A DNA stretch of 48,557 nucleotides, from assembly GCA_026415655.1 (NCBI GenBank), contig JAOAGR010000011.1, positions 1 through 48,557 of the forward strand, read 5' to 3'. Under the pieces are notes generated by a model. It was not told where the DNA came from and searched no databases. It saw nothing but the letters and a program-made list of their open reading frames with translations. Below, in pieces: positions 1 through 9,608 of this stretch; position 1 is the first letter of the stretch, and every line of letters starts with the position of its first letter. Position numbers and translations under genes: made by a program. This DNA comes from Candidatus Dojkabacteria bacterium (GTDB lineage Bacteria; Patescibacteriota; Dojkabacteria; JAOAGR01).

Positions 1-205
1 CAGTTGCAGTACACTCCATACCGCGTACCATTCCTTCGGTTGAATCCATAGCCACGGTTCGTACAACACCATTATCCAAGAGTTGTTGCACTTCTAGAAT
101 CACATGCAATTCATCTACTCTTATTGCTTCATAGATAGAAGGACTATAGCTATCAAAAAAAACATCAACTACCGGTCCCATTACTTGCACTATTTTACCT
201 TTCAT
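1..205 (-). CDS. atpD: ATP synthase F1 subunit beta, N-terminal part (runs off left edge)
   Basis: Reverse complement reads MKGKIVQVMGPVVDVFFDSYSPSIYEAIRVDELHVILEVQQLLDNGVVRTVAMDSTEGMVRGMECTAT, the AtpD N-terminal beta-barrel. Confidence 0.9.
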   Translation of the reverse strand, partial: MKGKIVQVMGPVVDVFFDSYSPSIYEAIRVDELHVILEVQQLLDNGVVRTVAMDSTEGMVRGMECTAT

Positions 206-279
206 AACAAGTCGATTTTATTACAGTAAAACAAAATATTCAATTTAGAATTATTCTAACCTGATTTCCGAGATCAGGA

Positions 280-720
280 CTATCTATTAAGTATTTTAAT
301 ATTACCTAATAACGGAATATTAAAGTATTCACCCGAGTAAGCTTTAACTATTCCTAAAATAACAAATACAACATAACCAATATACCACAGACATTGGCTT
401 AACAAAATTAAGAGTTCTATTATACTTTTTGAATTAGCGGACACATCTACATTACTTCTTACTACACCAAAAAACAAAATCAAAAAAGGAATACTCGTCA
501 CTATACAACAAGCCAATATAATATTGGTAATCTGCAAGATGATTGCATTATTAGCATGATGCCTTACAAATGAGTTGTTTCTAGTTTCGGGCAGTAATAA
601 AGGAACAAAAAATACAATATAAGCTAAAGCAGATAATAATCTCAAATTTCTTTCCGACAATTGATTATTTTGAAATGTGATCTGATCATGATTTTGATTA
701 TTTGTAATTGACTGATCCAT
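280..720 (-). CDS. DUF4870/Tic20-like small membrane protein
   Basis: 146 aa, several TM segments, 'SALAYIVFFVPLLLPETRNNSFVRHHANNAI' resembles the DUF4870/Tic20-like pattern. Confidence 0.6.
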   Translation of the reverse strand: MDQSITNNQNHDQITFQNNQLSERNLRLLSALAYIVFFVPLLLPETRNNSFVRHHANNAIILQITNIILACCIVTSIPFLILFFGVVRSNVDVSANSKSIIELLILLSQCLWYIGYVVFVILGIVKAYSGEYFNIPLLGNIKILNR

Positions 721-769
721 GTTTAACTATTAACACAATTTTAATGAATATACAACACTCCCAACTCCA

Positions 770-1306
770 CTACAATTTCGCTATTTGTGTAACATCTAAC
801 TCTACGGGCACTTCCCTACCAAGTATAAATAAAAGTAACTGAACCTTACCATTGTCATGATTAATACTAACAATTTTACCTTTTGAATCCTTTAAATCTC
901 CTGATATTACCTGAACAAGATCACCTTCAGAAAAATTGATTTTATATGATGATTGAGTTTCTGACAGTGAATCTTTTATTTTTTGTACCTCTTTTTCAGA
1001 AATAGGTATCGGTTTTTTACCAGTACCAACAAAATTTACAACACCTTGAGTATCACGCACCAATGGCCATGTATGGTCATTTAAAACCATTTTAACTAAT
1101 ATATACCCTTTAATAGGTTTTTCATAAACCTCAACTTTTTCGCCTTTTTTATTTAAAGTTACTTTTTTTTGTTTTGGTATATATATCTCTTCAAAAAATT
1201 CCCATAGACCTGCATTTTGAGCACGTACCTTTAACAATTCAGCAACACTATCTTCATATCCCGAAGTAGTGTAAATTATATACCATCTATATTTGTTTTC
1301 TTCCAT
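770..1306 (-). CDS. nusG: Transcription termination/antitermination protein NusG
   Basis: WYIIYTTSGYEDSVAELL..., PIKGYILVKMVLND.., C-terminal KOW-like FSEGDLVQVISGDLKDSKGKI; next to secE. Confidence 0.93.
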   Translation of the reverse strand: MEENKYRWYIIYTTSGYEDSVAELLKVRAQNAGLWEFFEEIYIPKQKKVTLNKKGEKVEVYEKPIKGYILVKMVLNDHTWPLVRDTQGVVNFVGTGKKPIPISEKEVQKIKDSLSETQSSYKINFSEGDLVQVISGDLKDSKGKIVSINHDNGKVQLLLFILGREVPVELDVTQIAKL

Positions 1307-1320
1307 AATTTATGCATTAA

Positions 1321-1641
1321 TTATATCTTAATAATATAATTTGTTATAGTAGAAACGACAGTATCTATTCCTAAAAATATTATAGATGCAACAACCAAAA
1401 AGCATACTATTAACACCGTATATTTAATTACAGTAAACGGTTTAATCCATTCAACATTATTTAACTCTTTGATTGCACCACCGTATATAGCATAATTAAA
1501 TAACCATATTACAAAAAAAATTACAACAACAACAAAAAGAACAAATATATTAGAATAAAATACCGGCAACTCTCTACCCCCCAATATAAATTTTGTTATT
1601 TCAACAGTCCAATCCATAAATATTCTTCGACAGTATAGCAT
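1321..1641 (-). CDS. secE: Preprotein translocase subunit SecE (start may be internal Met at MDWTVEI)
   Basis: KELNNVEWIKPFTVIKYTVLIV...GIDTVVSTI C-terminal SecE pattern; synteny with nusG. Confidence 0.75.
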   Translation of the reverse strand: MLYCRRIFMDWTVEITKFILGGRELPVFYSNIFVLFVVVVIFFVIWLFNYAIYGGAIKELNNVEWIKPFTVIKYTVLIVCFLVVASIIFLGIDTVVSTITNYIIKI

Positions 1642-1701
1642 GGTTTAAATTCTTTACAATATATTTACACAAAAAACAAAAACATTTATATTTATTCTTG
1701 T

Positions 1702-2460
1702 ATGAAATTCAACTTACCAGAACTAGAATACGGGTATCAATATTTTGAACCATTTGTAGATGCAATCACAATGGAAATCCATCATACAAAGCATCATGCA
1801 GGGTATATAAATAAATTAAATGAATTAGTTGAAAAAAATCAAGTACTACAAAAATACAAAACGGCTTCGAAAATGTTACGGAAGTTTTCAAAGCTTCCTC
1901 CGAGTGTCCAAGATGGTGTTAGAAAGTTTGCCGGTGGTCACTGGAACCATCTATTTTTTTGGAGAATTCTTTCTATTGAGGAACAAAATCCAGAAAGACA
2001 TGGACCTAATTTATATAAGGTCATACTAGAAAATTTTGGATCATTTGAAAATTTCAAGGAAAAATTTACAAATGCTGGTATGTCTCTCTTTGGTTCGGGA
2101 TGGGTTTGGTTGGTTGCTCTAGATTATACAATGGATTTAGAGATCATCACCACACCTAACCAGGACTCTCCTCTGATGGATATCTACCCTAACATCTACC
2201 GACCCGTTATTGGCCTAGATCTATGGGAACATGCTTACTATCTACGTCATCAGAACAGAAGAGATCAGTACATCTCTCATTTTTGGAGATTTATAGATTG
2301 GATGCAAGCTGATCTAAACTTTTTAACCCTCACTGGATATCGTGTATCTATGGGGAAAAAGGATTTTAATGATCTACTTGATAAATCCGCTAAAATGCAT
2401 GTAGATGAATTCATAAGAGAGGAAAAGGAAAGACTAGCCAAAAAGTTCAAAGAGGAATAA
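1702..2460 (+). CDS. Superoxide dismutase (Fe/Mn family, Mn-type signature) with C-terminal extension
   Basis: TMEIHHTKHHAGYI, GGHWNHLFFW, FGSGWVWLV, NQDSPLM, LDLWEHAYYLRHQNRRDQYISHFW. Confidence 0.95.
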   Translation: MKFNLPELEYGYQYFEPFVDAITMEIHHTKHHAGYINKLNELVEKNQVLQKYKTASKMLRKFSKLPPSVQDGVRKFAGGHWNHLFFWRILSIEEQNPERHGPNLYKVILENFGSFENFKEKFTNAGMSLFGSGWVWLVALDYTMDLEIITTPNQDSPLMDIYPNIYRPVIGLDLWEHAYYLRHQNRRDQYISHFWRFIDWMQADLNFLTLTGYRVSMGKKDFNDLLDKSAKMHVDEFIREEKERLAKKFKEE

Positions 2461-2867
2461 AGAAACGATGATGCTAGTGAGTTGAAATCGTAGTAGAGTT
2501 AAAGATATCAAGAGTTGCAGATAATAATGCTTAAAATAAAGTGATCTTGATTTTATTTTGTAATTTATTGTAATTTATCGGAACACCTCCATTTATCCAT
2601 CACACAGTCAACATAGTTAATTAGCAAAATTCTAAATAGGAAAATAAAAAAGGCAAGTTTTTATTCTTTATTAATAAATTTAAACTAAAGAATTCTCCAT
2701 ACAAAAATTTCTTCAATCCTATCAATTCGTATACAAAATTCTAGTTTTACTAAAGTTAAAAATTTGTTTATTAATATCATCCAAAATTCTAAGACTGTAA
2801 ATATGTGATCTAATAATTGGCAAAAATAAAATCAAACTTGAATCCATTAAATTAATTCACTCTATTT

Positions 2868-3542
2868 CTACTTATCTAATATTTTTTTACGAATTTTTTT
2901 AAATAATAAAACCATTTTGTTTTTATTTAAATACAATACTAATATCAGAATCAAAACTCCGAACAAATAAAAATAATCTTCAATACTTTTTACAAATTCT
3001 ATCGCCACATTTATATTATCTTTAAAGTACCAGCCAATAAAAATATATACGGCATTTCTTATGGTACCTCCCCAAAAAAATATGAGCAAGAATTTTAAAA
3101 AATTGTACCTTATTGCACCACTAGTCAAAGCTATTAAAATACTCGGAACTATTGGAAAAACTCTAATTAAGAAAAGATAAATTTCATCATGATAGTTTTT
3201 ATTTAATTTGCTTTGAAACTCTTCTATCCTACTCCATCTGATACCAGTGAGCCAAGAAGTCCTATCAACAATCCATTTACCACCCAAGTAAGCGGCAAAA
3301 TACCAAAACAAAGCTCCCAGTGTAGCACCCAGCGACGCTATAAGTGATAAAATTGACAACTCTGAAAAAAAATTAACATCAACATTATTATATTTAAACA
3401 TAACAACAGCCCCAGTCATCAATAAAACAACTGCAGATGGTATAGGTGCAACTAATTCTTCCAATAAACTACCCAAGAAGACAAATGGATATCCGTGGAT
3501 CTTTATATTTTCAACGACAAAATCCGTAATCCTGGAAAACAT
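2868..3542 (-). CDS. DedA/VTT-domain membrane protein
   Basis: 224 aa, LEELVAPIPSAVVLLMTGA, GATLGALFWYFAAYLGGKW, RVFPIVPSILIALTSGA. Confidence 0.75.
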   Translation of the reverse strand: MFSRITDFVVENIKIHGYPFVFLGSLLEELVAPIPSAVVLLMTGAVVMFKYNNVDVNFFSELSILSLIASLGATLGALFWYFAAYLGGKWIVDRTSWLTGIRWSRIEEFQSKLNKNYHDEIYLFLIRVFPIVPSILIALTSGAIRYNFLKFLLIFFWGGTIRNAVYIFIGWYFKDNINVAIEFVKSIEDYFYLFGVLILILVLYLNKNKMVLLFKKIRKKILDK

Positions 3543-3545
3543 GAC

Positions 3546-3941
3546 TTATAAGTTAGATTTAATCATCTCACATACTGCTCTTAATTCTTCATCACTTGCT
3601 TTAGTTTGTTTTCTTTTAGCATAAGATGGATTCATTGTAGGTATTAAATGTACATGCAAATGATCTACCAAATATCCCTCTATCATAACAACGACTCTAT
3701 TACATGCAAAAACCTTCTTTAAAACCTTTGAAATACTTTTCACAACTTTCATTACCTCAATATAAATTTGATCATCGCATTCAATGAAATCAGAATAATG
3801 CTTTTTAGGTATTACAAGTACATGTCCTCGTGTTTTGGGGAATATATCTAAAAACGCTTTAACAAAATCGTTTTCAAACACAACATGAGAGGGAATCTCA
3901 CCTGAAACTATTTTGCAAAAAATACATTGATTACTAGACAT
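3546..3941 (-). CDS. HIT family nucleotide-binding protein
   Basis: CIFCKIVSGEIPSHVVFEND, LDIFPKTRGHVLVIPKKHYSDF, DHLHVHLIP HIT motif. Confidence 0.92.
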   Translation of the reverse strand: MSSNQCIFCKIVSGEIPSHVVFENDFVKAFLDIFPKTRGHVLVIPKKHYSDFIECDDQIYIEVMKVVKSISKVLKKVFACNRVVVMIEGYLVDHLHVHLIPTMNPSYAKRKQTKASDEELRAVCEMIKSNL

Positions 3942-3947
3942 ATATAA

Positions 3948-4355
3948 TCATTTTAGCTTATCCAACAAAAAAGATAAAATTTGATCTGGCACTGGCATAC
4001 AAGAAAGTCTTGGATTTTTTACCAAAAGAAATTCAACATTTTGCCTTGCTACAAAATTCTTTATTTCAGATAATGTGACCGTTCTATCATATTTTTTCAC
4101 AAATTCTACATCTACAACCCATGAATATCTTGAATCATCCTTATTTTCATATGGAGCCGAAATTACTTTTGCCAAACCAACAATAGCTTTGTCACTCTGA
4201 GAGTGATAGATAAAAACGAGATCTCTTATTTGCATACTCTTAATAACATTAATCGCTTGATAATTATGAACTCCATCCCAACGAGTGACGCGATCCTTCT
4301 GTAAATCATCTATGCTGTATGTATCTGGATCTGTTTTAAATAGATAATATTTCAT
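3948..4355 (-). CDS. EVE domain-containing protein
   Basis: MKYYLFKTDPDTYSIDDLQKDRVTRWDGVHNYQAIN..RDLVFIYHS..KAIVGLAKV matches EVE domain. Confidence 0.85.
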   Translation of the reverse strand: MKYYLFKTDPDTYSIDDLQKDRVTRWDGVHNYQAINVIKSMQIRDLVFIYHSQSDKAIVGLAKVISAPYENKDDSRYSWVVDVEFVKKYDRTVTLSEIKNFVARQNVEFLLVKNPRLSCMPVPDQILSFLLDKLK

Positions 4356-4407
4356 ATATCTCTAAAGAGTAATATAATACTGCTGATTTATCAATATTTT
4401 TAAAATC

Positions 4408-5880
4408 ATGGAAAATAAATCAAAACAAAATCCCGAAACAAAATATAAAAAATGGGAAAAAATTTTCAATTATGTATTCTCGCCTATTTTGCTAATATCT
4501 TTACTAATATTAACATTTTTTTATGCACAAGGACTTAGGTATGATGGTGAAGAAAAGAAATTAACTCCCATTGGTAATATTCGAGCACTAGATGTAAATG
4601 AAGCTGAAATATTTATCAACGATGAAAAATATGGCGATACAACTAAAATAATTGAATCAACAAAAATAGATACTGATGATCCTCCCATCAAAATTAATAT
4701 CAAAAAAAAAGGAAGAAAAACTTGGGAAAAATATATGAAACCAAAATCTGGGTATATGTTAAACATATACCCAATTCTCTACCCTGAAACAGCTAATTTC
4801 TCTACGATCAGTGAAGCCCGCAAATTCTACCCACAAAAAGACAATACAAACTTCTTAATTTATGAAAAAATCATTGAAGATAAAATATATCTAATAAAAT
4901 ATAGCGTTATCGCTCAATTAATATTTTCACGACAAGAAGAAAAACTTATCGCAAACATAACTGATTTAATACTAGAAAAAGAAAATGAATTGATAAAAGA
5001 AAATAAATATAATCTTTTTATATCAAACACTGGAAACTATTTTGTCTTACATAATTTAGACAAAAACAAAATATATTTTATTAATGATAACAATATAAGA
5101 GAAATACAAAATATAGTACCCGCAAATCTCAGTGATATCATCTGGAGTCCCGATGATAAATATATAGTTTTAAAATTTGCTAACGAGATCTTTACTTACG
5201 ATCATGCTCAAAACCGTTCTTTTGTACTTTATAAATCTACTTTCCCTACAGATATAATATTTTTAGGCTCTGATGGACTAATTATAAGCTATAAGGAAAA
5301 TAATCAACCTCAAAAATATTTTATCGAATTAACATATGATGGTAGTAAGCAAAATACATTAAAAGAAAACTTATTCATTAATCAAAATACAAGAAAAATA
5401 TATCAGATTGGTAAAAACTATATATCAGAACTAGAAAACAAAATTTTGTATGGTGATATAGAAAAAAATCGTGTTATTAAGGAATTTCAATTTAACGATA
5501 GTAAAATATTTAAAATAGATTCAACGAATGAGATATTAATTATCAAACAAAAAGAAAAATTATTATTTTTTGACTTGAAAAACGAGTATAATGCTGAATA
5601 TTCCGTTGAATACTCAGATCTCACACTATTTAATAATAGTTATTCAGCATTTTCTTTCAATGGCAAATCGCTTAATTTGTTCGACAGTGATGGAACAAAC
5701 ACCTATACATACACTCTAGATAAAGAAATCAAATCTGCTCATGCTATCAAAAATAGAGATAATGTAAGTTTTTTTATCGTACAAGAAAAAACAATTTCAC
5801 CTAGTCTAGATGAAATTTTGGTTATTGATTCAAAAAAAATGAATATTTATCAATTAAAAAAGTTCGATTTTAAAAATTAG
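4408..5880 (+). CDS. Membrane-anchored PEGA-domain protein with possible C-terminal beta-propeller-like region
   Basis: N-terminal TM; EAEIFINDEKYGDTT..IKINIKKKGRKTWEKYMKPKSGYMLNIYPILYPE PEGA-like; later segments such as IIWSPDDKYIVLKF. Confidence 0.6.
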   Translation: MENKSKQNPETKYKKWEKIFNYVFSPILLISLLILTFFYAQGLRYDGEEKKLTPIGNIRALDVNEAEIFINDEKYGDTTKIIESTKIDTDDPPIKINIKKKGRKTWEKYMKPKSGYMLNIYPILYPETANFSTISEARKFYPQKDNTNFLIYEKIIEDKIYLIKYSVIAQLIFSRQEEKLIANITDLILEKENELIKENKYNLFISNTGNYFVLHNLDKNKIYFINDNNIREIQNIVPANLSDIIWSPDDKYIVLKFANEIFTYDHAQNRSFVLYKSTFPTDIIFLGSDGLIISYKENNQPQKYFIELTYDGSKQNTLKENLFINQNTRKIYQIGKNYISELENKILYGDIEKNRVIKEFQFNDSKIFKIDSTNEILIIKQKEKLLFFDLKNEYNAEYSVEYSDLTLFNNSYSAFSFNGKSLNLFDSDGTNTYTYTLDKEIKSAHAIKNRDNVSFFIVQEKTISPSLDEILVIDSKKMNIYQLKKFDFKN

Positions 5881-6089
5881 ATACCAAACACTCTTAGTAT
5901 TAACTATTCCCATTTAATCAAACATTGTGATTTTCGATACAAGCCCTAAATAAGTATAAAAGGTACAAAAGAAGATTTTTACAATTTATACTACTTATAC
6001 TACACAAAATAATTTACTAAAGTTTTTAATTTACTAGCCAGTTAATAATCGTTATTTGAACATAGAAGGAATCGTCTTTTTTTATAAAA

Positions 6090-6785
6090 TTACTTTGTGC
6101 TGAACGCAACCAAACGTCCTCTTACCACCAATCTATGGGTATCAAAACCTGGGGGATAACATGTCTGCAGTGTAGCAAATCTTCCATCCTCTTCGACATT
6201 AAAATAACTACGGTCATCTGCTTCTATTATTCGAATAGCATCCACAACGTAGTCATATTGTCTACCTTGATAAAAAATAGTAAACAAATCTCCTCTTTCT
6301 AACTTTGACAAAAGTGTGAATTGCGCATTATATCTCCACATATCTTGCACATTTCTCGTAGAATGAGAAAAAAAGAAAGCATTGCCATAATCACCAGGTA
6401 TTGCTGAGCCTCGAGCCCATGCTATTCCCTTTTTCATAGCTTCCTCTGATTCTGCATCATTGTTTATGTCATTTACAACAACAACCATTTCATTAACACC
6501 AATTTTCGGTATAACAATTGCAAAATCACGGTTTTTGGGGTTATCAATATTATGTATAGGATATGCCTTTACTTCGGGTATATCTTCTACTCTTTTTGCT
6601 AAAAGATCTTCAAACTTAGGCGCATTGCGAGATTTCTCATCAAAAATTTGCATAAAGGCAAATCTAATTTCATGATAAAATATAGGACCATAAAATAGAG
6701 TTATCCAGAAAATTCCTAAAATCATTATAGCATTCAAAGTCACCAAAATAACCGTTTTTTTTCTTTTTTTATTGGCTTTTATCAC
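6090..6785 (-). CDS. Sortase family transpeptidase (GTG start)
   Basis: N-terminal TM; IPKIGVNEMVV, GNAFFFSHST (His), FATLQTCYPPGFDTHRLVVRGRLV (Cys, Arg). Confidence 0.9.
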   Translation of the reverse strand: MIKANKKRKKTVILVTLNAIMILGIFWITLFYGPIFYHEIRFAFMQIFDEKSRNAPKFEDLLAKRVEDIPEVKAYPIHNIDNPKNRDFAIVIPKIGVNEMVVVVNDINNDAESEEAMKKGIAWARGSAIPGDYGNAFFFSHSTRNVQDMWRYNAQFTLLSKLERGDLFTIFYQGRQYDYVVDAIRIIEADDRSYFNVEEDGRFATLQTCYPPGFDTHRLVVRGRLVAFSTK

Positions 6786-6841
6786 GATTAATATTATATC
6801 ATTCTACATATTTTTGATATAATAGATTCTGAAAAAATAAC

Positions 6842-6918
6842 GCGCATGTAGCTCAGTTGGATAGAGCAAGGCACTCCTAACGCCTAGGTCGTAGGTTCGA
6901 GTCCTACCTTGCGCGCCA
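6842..6918 (+). tRNA. tRNA-Arg(CCU), CCA encoded
   Basis: Manual cloverleaf: acceptor GCGCATG/CTTGCGC (one T-T mismatch), D-arm GCTC..GAGC, anticodon loop CTCCTAA (anticodon CCT; one A-C mismatch at stem base), T-arm GTAGG-TTCGAGT-CCTAC, G discriminator, CCA at 6916-6918. Confidence 0.9.
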
Positions 6919-7912
6919 TGACATTATTTATATTTCGAAGTCGAATTAATATTTGTTTTGTTGTACTGGCTATATTTTTTATTGTATAAAAAATTATTTC
7001 ATCATCTAATTCTCTGTTTCTCTTAGTAATAATTGTTTTTATAAAATTTGTCTGATCTAAAATTTGATTTAAATCCAAAGCGAATATATTATGAGAAAAA
7101 TTTTTATCAACATTCTGTAAGCTAATTAGCAAAAAAATTATTCTTTCAACATTCATCAGATATTTATACATCTCAAAGAAAAATATTATATTCGAATCGG
7201 TCAAAACATACTTAAATTTTAGGCTATAAGACATGAATAAACTATTTTCTAAATCCTCGTAAAAGTTTTTAGTATGATTCTTATATAAATCACTATTTGT
7301 TACTGGTATCAAATAGTCAAATTTTTCCAATTGTTTTAGTGAATTATGAATTAGAATAAAAACTTGTTCTATCTCCTCTGTTTTACCTGATTCAGAAGTA
7401 AGTGATACGCATTCTGTTTTATATTTTTCAACCGTATACTTGAAGGTATCAATCAACTCATTAATGCTTCTATAAAAAAACAAATATCCGACAATCATAG
7501 AGATATGATTTACTTTTAAAAACTTAAATACATCTTCTAAATCTATTATTCTCTCATTTTTTTTATTTTTATGTCCTAAAAATTGAATAAATGCGGATGG
7601 ATTGTGGGGAAATTCAATCTCATCATACTCTTCTTTGTTCGTAATAGCTTCAATTATTTCAAAAATATAATCGAAGTATTGATTTTGCGAATCTGATAAC
7701 AACCAAAGCTTCATAATCTGATTTAGATACTTATTACTTTTCATTAATTTATCTATTGATAAGATAAGATTTGAAGCTGATACCGAATCTATTTTCCCAT
7801 GCAAAAGAAGAACCCTAATATACAACTTCAGCACATTAAGATGATTAATAACTATATTTTCACGTATAAAATGTCTTATTTCTTTATCCTTCATTAATTT
7901 AGAATATAACAA
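6884..7912 (-). CDS. Hypothetical alpha-helical protein; C-terminus (..ARKVGLEPTT) reads antisense through the tRNA
   Basis: Long ORF of 342 aa filling the gap; no recognised family. Confidence 0.6.
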   Translation of the reverse strand: MLYSKLMKDKEIRHFIRENIVINHLNVLKLYIRVLLLHGKIDSVSASNLILSIDKLMKSNKYLNQIMKLWLLSDSQNQYFDYIFEIIEAITNKEEYDEIEFPHNPSAFIQFLGHKNKKNERIIDLEDVFKFLKVNHISMIVGYLFFYRSINELIDTFKYTVEKYKTECVSLTSESGKTEEIEQVFILIHNSLKQLEKFDYLIPVTNSDLYKNHTKNFYEDLENSLFMSYSLKFKYVLTDSNIIFFFEMYKYLMNVERIIFLLISLQNVDKNFSHNIFALDLNQILDQTNFIKTIITKRNRELDDEIIFYTIKNIASTTKQILIRLRNINNVMARKVGLEPTT

Positions 7913-7972
7913 TATATTTTTATTATCAATTTAGTTTGATTTATTTACTTGATATGATATTATTCAATCGTA

Positions 7973-8824
7973 ATGGCTTTATCGATAAAACCTGAAGTAT
8001 TATTTAATGCTGGTAATTTTGAAGTTACAAATTCATTTATATCTTATATTTTTATAATTTTATTTACTTCATTTATTTATATTCTTATATCAAAGAAAAT
8101 ATCTATTTATCCTAAATCTAAATTAGGTCTGGGAGTAGAAATAATTATAGAATCATTAAAAAAGACGTGTGAAGACGTTGTGGGTACAAAAATAACTAAA
8201 GAAATATTTACCTTCATTTTTTCATTTTTTGTATTGATATTATTTTCAAATCTATTTGGCCTTATGCCATTTACCGGTTCCATCGGTATCGCTCATCCCA
8301 AAGACGAGTCAAAATCAGTATCGTTAGGATCTGTATATGTGATCGAACTACAAGAAACCAGTCATAATGAAGAAAAAAATAAATTTGAAATTATTCCATT
8401 TTTCAGATCACCTTCTGCTGATTTGAATTTTACAGTATCCATGGGCATAATCACTTTTTTGTTAATTCAAATAACCGCATTAAAGCATGCAAAAATTGAG
8501 TATCTAAAAAAATTCTTCGATTTGAGGGTGCCGATCTACAAAGGCATTAAAATAATATTTACTCCAATAATGTTTGTTATTAATCTATTTTGGCGATTAT
8601 TAGAAACTGTACTTGAACTTTCTAAACTAATTTCTTTTTCATTCCGTCTTTTCGGAAGTATATTTGCGGGAGAGGTATTATTGTTTGTAATTACATCGTT
8701 AACATTAGGTATAGGTACTTTATTAATTTTTCCCATAGAGATATTTGTGTCTTTTATTCAGGCATTTGTGTTTATATTCTTAACACTGGTATTCATTAAG
8801 GTAGGTATAGATACCCACCATTAA
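7973..8824 (+). CDS. atpB: ATP synthase F0 subunit a
   Basis: NLFGLMPFTG.., PSADLNFTVSMG, LSFSFRLFGSIFAGEVLL (essential Arg), IQAFVFIFLTLVFI. Confidence 0.95.
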   Translation: MALSIKPEVLFNAGNFEVTNSFISYIFIILFTSFIYILISKKISIYPKSKLGLGVEIIIESLKKTCEDVVGTKITKEIFTFIFSFFVLILFSNLFGLMPFTGSIGIAHPKDESKSVSLGSVYVIELQETSHNEEKNKFEIIPFFRSPSADLNFTVSMGIITFLLIQITALKHAKIEYLKKFFDLRVPIYKGIKIIFTPIMFVINLFWRLLETVLELSKLISFSFRLFGSIFAGEVLLFVITSLTLGIGTLLIFPIEIFVSFIQAFVFIFLTLVFIKVGIDTHH

Positions 8825-8877
8825 TGTAACATAAATAAATATTTGCATATAAACAATTAATTGATAAAATACGAGCG

Positions 8878-9102
8878 ATGGAAGAACTAAAATATATAGC
8901 AATAGCATTAGCAATCGGACTAGGCACACTAGGTCCGGGTATAGGTCTAGGTTTAACAGCATCAAAAGCTGTAGAAGCCTTGGGCAGGAACCCTGAAGTA
9001 GAAAATAAAATAAGAACATTGATGATCTTGGGTATGGGGTTGATTGAAGTTTTAGCCATTTTTGCATTGGTTATAGCATTCCTTATTGCTTTTGTACTGT
9101 AA
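8878..9102 (+). CDS. atpE: ATP synthase F0 subunit c
   Basis: GLGTLGPGIGLGLTASKAVEALGRNPEVENKIRTLMILGMGLIEVLAIFALVIAF. Confidence 0.97.
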   Translation: MEELKYIAIALAIGLGTLGPGIGLGLTASKAVEALGRNPEVENKIRTLMILGMGLIEVLAIFALVIAFLIAFVL

Positions 9103-9122
9103 AAATTAGAATTAAATAAAAA

Positions 9123-9608
9123 ATGGAAGCACTCGGATTAAATTTAGTACAAATTATAAGTTATACAGTTATATTTATTTTGTTTTATTTGATTTCAAAA
9201 AGATTCTTAAGCAATATTTTTAAAATCATCGAAGAACGCCAATCAACTATAAGAGAAGGATTGGAGAATGCACAAAAAGCCAAATTACTAAAAGAAGAAG
9301 TAATCTCGGAAGCACAGAAAGAAAGTCAAAAAATACTAGAACAAGCATATTTAGAAGCCAAAACAATTATTAATAACGCAAAAGAAAAAGAGCAGAAAAT
9401 AATTGCTGAGGCTGAAAAAAAATATGAGGGAATAATTTTACATGCACGTGATGATATAGAAAAAATGAGAGAAAAAGCCAAACAGGAGGGCTTGAAAGAA
9501 GCCGAATTAATCATCAAGTATGCTATACAGCAAACTTTTAGAGAAATCCAATTAACTGAAGAACAACATAAAGAATTTATTAAAAAGTCATTAGATTTGA
9601 TTAAATGA
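9123..9608 (+). CDS. atpF: ATP synthase F0 subunit b
   Basis: N-terminal TM plus long coiled coil ISKRFLSNIFKIIEERQSTIREGLENAQKAK...; operon position. Confidence 0.93.
   Translation: MEALGLNLVQIISYTVIFILFYLISKRFLSNIFKIIEERQSTIREGLENAQKAKLLKEEVISEAQKESQKILEQAYLEAKTIINNAKEKEQKIIAEAEKKYEGIILHARDDIEKMREKAKQEGLKEAELIIKYAIQQTFREIQLTEEQHKEFIKKSLDLIK

Noticed and set aside
1829-2029. 66-aa plus-strand ORF
   Set aside because: Out-of-frame within the superoxide dismutase gene.
8780-9067. Minus-strand ORFs over atpE (95 and 87 aa)
   Set aside because: Antisense to a clear atpE.
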